Assembly (NCBI GenBank): GCA_963740395.1
Contig: CAVUEP010000041.1
Coordinates: 1 to 64,000 of the forward strand
Length of the DNA: 64,000 nucleotides
DNA from: CADEEN01 sp963740395
Lineage (GTDB): Bacteria > Pseudomonadota > Gammaproteobacteria > Burkholderiales > Burkholderiaceae_C
Reading direction: 5' to 3'
A model generated the notes under the pieces. It had not been told where the DNA came from. It worked only from the letters and a program-made list of their open reading frames with translations, and did not search any database. Positions 16,229 to 23,688 of this stretch are shown in pieces (the first letter of the stretch is position 1; each line of letters starts with the position of its first letter). The position numbers and the translations under genes are program-made.

Positions 16229-17036
16229 CGCCCTGCTGCTTGCCGCGCTCAACTTCAGCACGGTCGCATTCGCAGCAGAGGGCTCCGCACTCGACGAGAA
16301 GGAGGCCCTGCGCGCGGGCCAGGCCGTCGTGGGCAGCACGCTGCCCGAACACACCTTGCTCGACGCCGCCGGCCGGCCGGTCCGCCTGTCGAGCTACCGC
16401 GGCAAGCCGCTGCTGGTCAGCTTCATCTATACCGGCTGCTTCCAGATCTGTCCGGCGCAGACCCGCACGCTTCACGAAGCGGTGAAAGGGCTGGACCTGG
16501 CGTTCGGTTCGAAGCAGTTCAACGTCGTCAGCATCGGCTTCAACCAGCCGTTCGATTCACCGACCGCGATGCGCGCGTTCGCCGCGCAGCAGCGCATCGA
16601 CGCGCCGAACTGGGCCTTCCTCAGTCCGCCACCGGCCGCGGTCGACGCCCTCACGCGCGACTTCGGTTTTCGCTATGCGGCCACGCCCGCCGGGTTCGAT
16701 CATGTGTTGGGCGTCAGCGTCGTTGACGCCGAGGGTCGCATCCACAGCCAGGTCTATGGCGACCGACTGACCGCCCAGCAACTCGGCGAGCCCTTGCGCA
16801 CCCTGCTCGGCACCACGCCGCTGGGATGGCAGTTCGGTATTGGCGACCTGATCGAGCGGGTGCGTATCCTGTGCACGGTCTACGATCCCGAGACCGGGGC
16901 CTACCGCTACGACTACAAGCTGATCTTCGAGATTGCCGGCGGCCTGACGTTCTTCGTCAGCGTCGGCATCTACCTGCTGCTCGACCGCTTGCGCCGGCGT
17001 CGCCAGACCAAGCTGACCCATGTGGCGATCCAATGA
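16212..17036 (+). CDS. SCO1/SenC-family copper chaperone with C-terminal membrane anchor
   Basis: A protein of 274 residues with a signal peptide, a thioredoxin-like SCO domain with the copper motif CFQICP (CxxxC) and a later His in GFDHVLG. An extra C-terminal segment contains a transmembrane helix (GGLTFFVSVGIYLLLDRL). SCO proteins insert copper into the CuA site. ATG 16212 lies inside the ctaB end, and the gene's end overlaps the next one by 17 bases. The C-terminal anchor is unusual compared with the N-terminal anchor of most SCO proteins. SenC is the partner gene of norSY in nitrifiers. Confidence 0.9.
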   Translation: MRRFVNALLLAALNFSTVAFAAEGSALDEKEALRAGQAVVGSTLPEHTLLDAAGRPVRLSSYRGKPLLVSFIYTGCFQICPAQTRTLHEAVKGLDLAFGSKQFNVVSIGFNQPFDSPTAMRAFAAQQRIDAPNWAFLSPPPAAVDALTRDFGFRYAATPAGFDHVLGVSVVDAEGRIHSQVYGDRLTAQQLGEPLRTLLGTTPLGWQFGIGDLIERVRILCTVYDPETGAYRYDYKLIFEIAGGLTFFVSVGIYLLLDRLRRRRQTKLTHVAIQ

Positions 17037-18579
17037 ACTCCGGCCACAGGCCCTGGCCCTGTGGCGCCGCCTCGAGCATGGCTTCGACGCCGCCTTCGGT
17101 GCCAATCTGAACCCGCTGCGCCAGTTGGGCACGCTGGCGTTCCTGTGCTTCTGGCTGCTGGCGGGCAGCGGCATCTACCTCTACGCCTTTCTCGACACCT
17201 CGGCCTCGGGCGCCTACCGCTCGATCGTCGATCTGTCGCTGCAGCAACCCTGGCTCGGCGGCCTGCTGCGCAGCATGCATCGCTACGCCGCCGATGCCTT
17301 TGTGCTGCTGATGGCCGCGCACCTGCTGCGCGAGTGGTTGTACGGGCACTACCGGGGCGTGCGCCGCTTCTCGTGGCTGACGGGCGTGCCGCCGATCCTG
17401 CTCGTGTTCGCCAGCGCGATCGGCGGCTTCTGGCTGCACTGGGACCAGCTCGGCCAGTACTCGGCCATCGCTACGGCCGAATGGATCGACAGCCTACCGC
17501 TGCTGGCCGCACCGCTGGCGCGCAACTTCCTCGCCGACAGCGCGGTCAGCGACCGGCTGTTCTCGCTCTTCGTGTTCGTGCACCTGGGCGTGCCGCTGTT
17601 GCTGCTGTTCGCCTTGTGGTTCCACATCCAGCGCCTGACGCGCGCGGCCGTGTGGCCCGCGCGGCCGGTGAGCACCGCCTTCGTGTTGATGCTGGTCGCA
17701 CTGGCCATCGCCGCGCCGGTGTCGAGCCATGCGCCCGCCGATCTGGCCACGGTACCGCAGGCGCTGCGCCTGGACTGGGTGCTGCTCTTCATCCACCCGC
17801 TGGCCGAGGCCGCCACACCCGCCGTGACCTGGGCGCTGGCCGGCGGTGCCTTGCTGACCCTGTTCGCGCTGCCCTTCCTGCCGCAGGCGTCGCGCGTGCC
17901 GGTGGCCGTGGTCGACCCGGCCAACTGCAATGGCTGCCGGCGCTGCTTTGCCGATTGCCCGTTTGCCGCCATCACGATGGTGCCGCACCCGAACCAGAAG
18001 GTGGGCAAGGAGATGGCGGTGGTGGACGGTGACCTGTGCACCAGCTGCGGCATCTGTGCCGGCGCCTGCCCGTCGTCGACGCCGTTTCGCAGCATCACCG
18101 AACTCGTGACCGGCATCGACCTGCCATCGGCGCCGATCAATGCCCTGCGCCAACGCATGCGCCAGGGCCTGGCCGCCTTGCCCGGCAAGCAACCGATCGT
18201 CGTCTTCGGCTGCGACCATGGGGCCGCCGTGGCGCCGCTTTCCGGCCCCGACGTGGCCGCGTTCAGCCTGGTCTGCGCGGGGCAGCTGCCGCCCTCCTTC
18301 GTCGAGTACGCGCTGCGCGACGGTGCCGCCGGCGTGCTGGTCAGCGGTTGTCGCGAAGGTGGCTGCGAGTTCAGGCTCGGTCAGCGCTGGACCGAGGAGC
18401 GTTTGGCGGGTCAGCGCGAACCGCACCTGCGTGCCGCCGTCCCACGCGAGCGCATCGCGATGGTCTGGGCCGACGCGGGCGAGCAGCACGCATTGCAGGA
18501 GGCTCTGCAACGCCTGCGTAGCCGCGTGCATGATCTGCACGCCACCGTTTCGATCCAATCGAATGCCGCGCATGCCTGA
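17020..18579 (+). CDS. Cytochrome b / 2x[4Fe-4S] ferredoxin / MvhD-like fusion
   Basis: A protein of 519 residues in three parts. Residues 1-290 are a bc1/b6-type cytochrome b N-terminal domain with two bis-His pairs, His87/His101 and His188/His202, both spaced Hx13H. Residues 300-355 hold two [4Fe-4S] motifs, CNGCRRCFADCP and CTSCGICAGACP. Residues 390-500 resemble the MvhD/HdrA-associated Fe-S domain, with Cys398, Cys419, Cys444 and Cys449 (SGCREGGCEF). It could link cytoplasmic low-potential electrons to membrane hemes b. No quinol-oxidising cytochrome b C-terminal half is present. It overlaps its neighbours on both sides. Confidence 0.85.
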   Translation: MWRSNELRPQALALWRRLEHGFDAAFGANLNPLRQLGTLAFLCFWLLAGSGIYLYAFLDTSASGAYRSIVDLSLQQPWLGGLLRSMHRYAADAFVLLMAAHLLREWLYGHYRGVRRFSWLTGVPPILLVFASAIGGFWLHWDQLGQYSAIATAEWIDSLPLLAAPLARNFLADSAVSDRLFSLFVFVHLGVPLLLLFALWFHIQRLTRAAVWPARPVSTAFVLMLVALAIAAPVSSHAPADLATVPQALRLDWVLLFIHPLAEAATPAVTWALAGGALLTLFALPFLPQASRVPVAVVDPANCNGCRRCFADCPFAAITMVPHPNQKVGKEMAVVDGDLCTSCGICAGACPSSTPFRSITELVTGIDLPSAPINALRQRMRQGLAALPGKQPIVVFGCDHGAAVAPLSGPDVAAFSLVCAGQLPPSFVEYALRDGAAGVLVSGCREGGCEFRLGQRWTEERLAGQREPHLRAAVPRERIAMVWADAGEQHALQEALQRLRSRVHDLHATVSIQSNAAHA

Positions 18580-19099
18580 CACCACGCCCCGCCGCGCCCT
18601 GCCCGCCAGCGCCTGGGTCGGACAGTTCCTGCTCTACGCCTTGTTCGCTCTGGTCATCGGCGTGTTCTCACGTTGGCCGGTGTACCAGCACCTCGGCACC
18701 GACCAGGCGCTGATCAAGGTCAGCTTCACCCACGCCGGCAAGCCCGTGGGTGATTGCCAGGTGCAAAGCGAAGCCGAACTGGCCAAGCTGCCGCCGAACA
18801 TGCGCGCGCCGATGAAGTGCCCGCGCGAGCGCTCTCCGGTCACGATCGAGGTCGATGTCGGCGGCGTCACCGCGCTGCGGCGCACGGCAGCGCCGTCGGG
18901 ACTGTCGCTCGACGGCGCCTCCGCGGTGTACCAGCGCCTGGTCGTGCCCGCCGGCGAGCAGCGCATCGCCGTGCGCCTGAACGACGACGCGCGCCAACCC
19001 GGCTTCACCCACCAGCGCGAGGCCACGGTCACGCTGGCACCGGCGCAGGTGCTTGTGATCGACTTCGACGTCAACCGCGGAGGGATCACATTGCAATGA
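18572..19099 (+). CDS. Membrane-anchored protein of the HCO operon
   Basis: A protein of 175 residues with one N-terminal transmembrane helix (WVGQFLLYALFALVIGVFS) and a periplasmic beta-rich domain with two Cys (GDCQV, MKCPR). The topology is like FixH/CcoH-type assembly factors, but I see no clear homology. It overlaps the gene before by 8 bases and the next by 4. An in-frame ATG at 18563 is an alternative start. It may be an accessory subunit or assembly factor for the second HCO. Confidence 0.75.
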   Translation: MPDTTPRRALPASAWVGQFLLYALFALVIGVFSRWPVYQHLGTDQALIKVSFTHAGKPVGDCQVQSEAELAKLPPNMRAPMKCPRERSPVTIEVDVGGVTALRRTAAPSGLSLDGASAVYQRLVVPAGEQRIAVRLNDDARQPGFTHQREATVTLAPAQVLVIDFDVNRGGITLQ

Positions 19100-20496
19100 A
19101 CACGACTTCGCTGCGCCCGCTGTGGGCCCCCTCATCACGGTCCGACGCGGCCGACTACAGCCTGCCGGTCGCGGGCGACGTGCAGCTTGCGCTGGCGCGC
19201 GGCTGGCTCGTACTCGGCTTGGTCGCGCTGATCGGCTCGGGCCTGTTCTCGCTGCTGCTGGTGGCCGCGCGCACGCCGGGCGTCAACGCCTGGCTGCCCG
19301 GTGGCGACTTCTTCCGTATTGCCTTGGTGGTGCATGTCGATCTGTCGGTGCTGGTCTGGTTCAGCGCCATCGCCGCCATGCTGTGGAGCCTGAACACGTC
19401 GACGCGCGCCGCCGCATGGAGCTGGGTGGCGCTGGGTATGTGCACTGCCGGCACGCTGCTGATGGTGGTGGCGGCCTTCGCCAGCCCGGGCACGCCGATC
19501 ATGGCCAACTACATCCCGGTGCTGACCAGCCCGCTGTTCCATGCCGGCCTGGTGATGTTCGGCGTCGGCGCGGCGCTGCAGGTGCTGCGCAGCCTGTGGG
19601 CCGCCGAGCGCGTGGGTGGCGTGCTGGGCGGCGCGGGGGCGTTGCGCTTCGGGCTCAACGCCAGCGTCGTGGCCGCCGCGGTGGCTTTGATCGCGATGGT
19701 CTGGTCGCTGGTGCAGGTACCGACCGTCCTCGACGGCAAGGCCTATTACGAGATCTTGTTCTGGGGCGTCGGCCACGCGCTGCAGTTCACCTGGACCCTG
19801 GTGATGCTGGTGGCCTGGCTGTGGCTGGCCCAGGCCTGCGGCGCACGCCTCGTGCTGAGCCCGCGCGTGGTGGTGCTGTTGTTTGCGCTGGCGTTGGCCA
19901 GCGTCTTCATCACGCCCTATGCCTACCTCGCGCACGATGTCGCGACCGTCGAGCACCGCGAACTGCATACCTGGGCCATGCGCTTCGGCGGCGGCGTCGC
20001 GATCCTGCCGGTGGCACTCGCCGTGGCGTTGGCAATGCTGCGGCTGCGCGACCTACCCGCCACCGCGCGACCGCTGCGCGCCGCGCTGTGGTCGTCGATG
20101 GTCCTGTTCGCCTCGGGCGGCGTGATCGGCCTCTTCATCGGCGCCAGCAACGTCACGATTCCGGCCCACTATCACGGCTGCATCGTCGGCGTGACACTGG
20201 CGCTGATGGGCTTGGTCGTGCACCTGCTGCCGCGACTCGGCTGGCGTGCGCCCCAGGGCCGGCTCGCGGTGGCACAGCCGATCCTCTACGGCGTCGGGCA
20301 ACTGATGCACATCGTCGGGCTGGTCTGGTCGGGCGGCTATGGCGTGCAACGCAAGGTGGCGGGCGGCGAGCAGGTGTTGCGCAGCGCGGGCGAAGTCGCC
20401 GGCATGGGGCTGATGGGGCTGGGCGGTCTGGTGGCCATCATCGGCGGCATCTTGTTCGTGGTCGTCGTGTTCGGCGCGATGCGTCCGCGCCAATGA
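19096..20496 (+). CDS. Second divergent HCO subunit I with altered CuB ligands
   Basis: A protein of 466 residues with about 12 helices. Likely ligands are His80 (VVHVDLS, low-spin heme), His227 (GVGHALQF) and His358/His360 (IPAHYHG). The tyrosine position is Phe231. Where other HCOs have a His-His pair this protein has His280-Asp281 (YLAHDV), so one CuB ligand seems to be Asp. A non-copper or altered metal is possible. It is overlapped by ATGA junctions on both sides. Divergent HCO groups with a His-to-Asp change have been proposed as NO reductases (the gNOR type, as I recall). Enzyme activity is unknown. Confidence 0.8.
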   Translation: MNTTSLRPLWAPSSRSDAADYSLPVAGDVQLALARGWLVLGLVALIGSGLFSLLLVAARTPGVNAWLPGGDFFRIALVVHVDLSVLVWFSAIAAMLWSLNTSTRAAAWSWVALGMCTAGTLLMVVAAFASPGTPIMANYIPVLTSPLFHAGLVMFGVGAALQVLRSLWAAERVGGVLGGAGALRFGLNASVVAAAVALIAMVWSLVQVPTVLDGKAYYEILFWGVGHALQFTWTLVMLVAWLWLAQACGARLVLSPRVVVLLFALALASVFITPYAYLAHDVATVEHRELHTWAMRFGGGVAILPVALAVALAMLRLRDLPATARPLRAALWSSMVLFASGGVIGLFIGASNVTIPAHYHGCIVGVTLALMGLVVHLLPRLGWRAPQGRLAVAQPILYGVGQLMHIVGLVWSGGYGVQRKVAGGEQVLRSAGEVAGMGLMGLGGLVAIIGGILFVVVVFGAMRPRQ

Positions 20497-22391
20497 TGCG
20501 GGCCTTTCAGCGCCTGCTGCGCGCGGGCTTCATGCACGCCGAGGCCCTGTTCAACCGCGCCTTCGGCGACAAGCTCAACCCGCTGTACCACCTGGGCTCG
20601 ACGATCTTCTTTCTGTTCTGGATCGTCGGCGCGACCGGCCTGTACCTGTACGCCTTCTTCGACACCAGCGTCGCCGGCGCCTACCGCTCGGTGCAGTCAC
20701 TCACCGAAGGCCAATGGTTCGCCGGCGGCGTCATCCGCAGCGTGCACCGTTACGCCTCGGACGCGATGGTCGCGGCGATGGCGGTGCATGCGCTGCGCTA
20801 CTTCGCCTTCGACCGCCTGCGCGGCTACCGCTGGTTCTCGTGGGTCACGGGCGTGGCGCTGATCTGGCTGATCTACGCCGCCGGCGCCAACGGCTACATG
20901 CTGCCCTGGGACCGCCTGGCGCAGTTCGTCACCCAGGCCAGCTTCGAGTGGATGGACTGGCTGCCCGGCTTCGGCGGCTCGCTGAGCCGCAACTTCATCG
21001 CCTCGGCCAACGTCAGCGACCGGCTGTTTTCGCTGCTGGTCTTCATCCACATCGGCGTGCCCTTGCTGGCCCTGCTGGTGATGTGGGTGCATGTGCAGCG
21101 CGTGCCCAAGGCGCAGACCCAGCCGCCGCGGCCGATCGCGATCGCGGTGCTGGTCATGCTGGTGGTGCTGGCGGCCGTGCAGCCGGTGCTCAGCCAGGGC
21201 GGCGCGGCCGATCTGGGCACCGCGCCAATGAGGCTCGAACTCGACTGGTTCCTGCTCGCGCTCTACCCGCTGGTCTATGCCTGGCCGCTGGGCGCCGTGT
21301 GGGCCCTGGTCGCCGGCGGCACGCTCCTGCTGCTGGCGATGCCCTGGCTGCCGCCGCGACGCGACGGTCGCAACGCAGGTGCATCTGACATTGCACCCGG
21401 GCGCGGTGCCGGTGCAGCGCGCGCGCGGCGAGAGACGCTGCTCGAGGCCGGACTGCGCGCCGGCCTGCCCCTGCCCTACGACTGCCGCGCCGGCGGCTGC
21501 GGCCTGTGCGTGTGCACGGTGCTCAATGGCCAGGTCGACCAAGGCCCCTACCAGCCCGCGGCACTGACCGACGCCATGCGCGCCAGCGGCAAGGCCCTGA
21601 TGTGCTGCGCGGTTGCGCTCGAAGACGTCGAACTCGAAGTCGACGTGCCCAGCCTGGGTCTGGACGCCGCGTCACGCCGCTGGCATGGCCGCGTCGACAG
21701 CCTCGAGCGCATTGCCCAGGACGTGATCCGCCTGCGCATCGCCTTGCCTGAGGGCGAGCATGTCGACTTCAGCGCCGGCCAGTACATCAACATCGTGCTC
21801 CAGGACGGGCAACGGCGCGCGTTCTCGTTTGCCAATCCGCCGCACGACAGCGACAAGATCGAGCTGCATGTGCGGCACATCCCCGGCGGCAAGTTCACGA
21901 CCCAGGTCTTCACCACGATGCAGGTCGGTGACGCGATCGAGTTCGAGGGCCCGCTGGGCCGCTTCACGCTGCGCGAGAGCGAGCGGCCGATCCTGTTCGT
22001 CGCCGGCGCCACCGGCTTTGCTCCGATCAAGAGCATCGTCGAAGACGCCTGGCGCCGCGGCATCCAGCGGCCGATGCAGCTGTACTGGGGTGGGCGCGAG
22101 GCCAAGGACCTGTACGCACTCGACCTGGCCGAGCAGTGGCAGCGCGAGCACCCGAACTTCTCGGTCGTGCCGGTGCTCTCGCATGCCGCACCCGACGACC
22201 CCTGGCCTGGACGTCGCGGCTTTGTGCACAAGGCGATGCTGGAAGACCACCCGAACCTCAGCGGCTACGAGGTCTATGCCTGCGGCTCGGTGCAAATGGT
22301 GCAGGCCGCGGTGCCCGACTTCATGGCCCAGGGGCTCGAAGAACCGCTGTGCTTTACCGACGCCTTCGTGCCGTCGAAGCGTCCGGCTTGA
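20493..22391 (+). CDS. Cytochrome b / [2Fe-2S] ferredoxin / FAD-NAD(P)H reductase fusion
   Basis: A protein of 632 residues. Residues 1-290 are a second bc-type cytochrome b N-terminal domain (bis-His 85/99 and 186/200). Residues 300-385 form a plant-type [2Fe-2S] ferredoxin with Cys331, Cys336, Cys339 and a later Cys. Residues 390-632 are a ferredoxin-NADP reductase-like module with FAD motif RAFSFAN and nucleotide motif VAGATGFAP. It looks built to pass electrons from NAD(P)H to membrane hemes b. Between 21361 and 21433 the ferredoxin's first strand (VHLTLHPGAVPVQ) is in another frame, pointing to two compensating indels. Confidence 0.87.
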   Translation: MMRAFQRLLRAGFMHAEALFNRAFGDKLNPLYHLGSTIFFLFWIVGATGLYLYAFFDTSVAGAYRSVQSLTEGQWFAGGVIRSVHRYASDAMVAAMAVHALRYFAFDRLRGYRWFSWVTGVALIWLIYAAGANGYMLPWDRLAQFVTQASFEWMDWLPGFGGSLSRNFIASANVSDRLFSLLVFIHIGVPLLALLVMWVHVQRVPKAQTQPPRPIAIAVLVMLVVLAAVQPVLSQGGAADLGTAPMRLELDWFLLALYPLVYAWPLGAVWALVAGGTLLLLAMPWLPPRRDGRNAGASDIAPGRGAGAARARRETLLEAGLRAGLPLPYDCRAGGCGLCVCTVLNGQVDQGPYQPAALTDAMRASGKALMCCAVALEDVELEVDVPSLGLDAASRRWHGRVDSLERIAQDVIRLRIALPEGEHVDFSAGQYINIVLQDGQRRAFSFANPPHDSDKIELHVRHIPGGKFTTQVFTTMQVGDAIEFEGPLGRFTLRESERPILFVAGATGFAPIKSIVEDAWRRGIQRPMQLYWGGREAKDLYALDLAEQWQREHPNFSVVPVLSHAAPDDPWPGRRGFVHKAMLEDHPNLSGYEVYACGSVQMVQAAVPDFMAQGLEEPLCFTDAFVPSKRPA

Positions 22392-22404
22392 CCTCGCCTG
22401 AGGC

Positions 22405-23640
22405 TCAGGCCCCGGCCGGCTGCGCGCTGCGCTGGGGATGGGCGGCGAAGTAGTCCATCGACGCCTGCACGCCGCTGGCGGCCAGCGCCACGCCGGAGAG
22501 TTTCAGACCCATCTCGCAACCCGCCAGCGCGGCCAGCAGCGTCAGGTCGTTGCTGTCGCCCAAGTGGCCGATGCGGAACATGCGCCCCTTGACCTTTCCC
22601 AGTCCCATGCCCAGCGACAGATCGAAGCGCTCGAAGGTCAGCCGACGCACGCGGTCGGCATCGACGCCCATCGGCATCACGACACCGGTCAGGATCGGCG
22701 AGTAGACCGCCGGGTCGACACACTGGATCTCCAGGCCCCAGGCACGCACGCCGGCGCGCACGCCCTCGGCCCAGCGTTGGTGCCGCGCGAACACGTGGGC
22801 CAGCCCCTCCTCGAGCAGCATCTCGATCGATTCGTTGAGCCCGTAGAGCAGGTTGGTGTTGGGCGTGTACGGGAAGTAGCCCGTCTTGTTCATCTCGAGC
22901 ATTTCGTCCCAGGCCCAGAACGCCCGCGGCAGCTTGGCATGCTTGCTGGCCTCGATCGCCTTGGGCGAGAGCGCGTTGAAACTGATGCCCGGCGGCAGCA
23001 TCAAGCCCTTCTGCGAGCCGCTGACACCGACGTCGACGCCCCATTCGTCATGGCGGTAGTCGGCGCTGGCCAGCCCCGACACCGTGTCGACCATCAGCAG
23101 CGCCGGATGGCGCGCGGCGTCGATGGCGCGGCGCACGGCGGCGATGTCGGACGTGACCCCGGTCGAGGTCTCGTTGTGCACCACGCAGACGGCCTTCAGC
23201 GCATGCCTCTTGTCGGCGCGCAGGCGCTGCTCGATCAAATCGGCTTGGACGCCATGGCGCCAGCTGGTCGGCAGCCCTGCCGCATCGGTGCCCGGCTGGC
23301 CCAGGAACTCGGGCAACAGGCCCAATCGCAGCGCAATCTTGTGCCACAGCGTGGCGAACTGCCCGGTCTCGAACATCAGCACCGCGTCGCCGGGCGACAG
23401 CGTGTTGACCAGCGCAGCTTCCCAGGCGCCCGTGCCCGAGGCCGGATAGATCACGACCGGGTGCTGGGTCTGGTAGATGCGCTGCAGGCCCGCCAGCACC
23501 GCCCGTCCCAGCACCGCGAACTCGGGCCCGCGATGGTCGATCGTGGGCAGACTGATCGCGCGCAGGATGCGGTCGGGCACCGGACTCGGCCCGGGGATCT
23601 GCAGGAAGTGGCGACCGCTGGCATGGCTGTTCAGCTTCAT
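22405..23640 (-). CDS. Class V aminotransferase, serine/alanine-glyoxylate type
   Basis: A protein of 411 residues, the usual length. It has FLQIPGPSPVPDRIL at the N-terminus, NETSTGVTSD in the middle, the PLP-binding Asp in MVDTVSGLAS, and the Schiff-base Lys in VSGSQKGLMLPPG. Family members transfer amino groups from serine or alanine to glyoxylate in photorespiration-like or serine-cycle metabolism. The start ATG at 23640 gives MKLNSHASGRHF. It is divergent from the FAD/Fe-S dehydrogenase with only 48 bases between them; a glycolate/hydroxyacid theme could link the two (inference). Confidence 0.92.
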   Translation of the reverse strand: MKLNSHASGRHFLQIPGPSPVPDRILRAISLPTIDHRGPEFAVLGRAVLAGLQRIYQTQHPVVIYPASGTGAWEAALVNTLSPGDAVLMFETGQFATLWHKIALRLGLLPEFLGQPGTDAAGLPTSWRHGVQADLIEQRLRADKRHALKAVCVVHNETSTGVTSDIAAVRRAIDAARHPALLMVDTVSGLASADYRHDEWGVDVGVSGSQKGLMLPPGISFNALSPKAIEASKHAKLPRAFWAWDEMLEMNKTGYFPYTPNTNLLYGLNESIEMLLEEGLAHVFARHQRWAEGVRAGVRAWGLEIQCVDPAVYSPILTGVVMPMGVDADRVRRLTFERFDLSLGMGLGKVKGRMFRIGHLGDSNDLTLLAALAGCEMGLKLSGVALAASGVQASMDYFAAHPQRSAQPAGA

Positions 23641-23688
23641 CTTGGCTCCAAGAGTCCTGCGTAGTTTTGCATACAGAATCAACGCACG

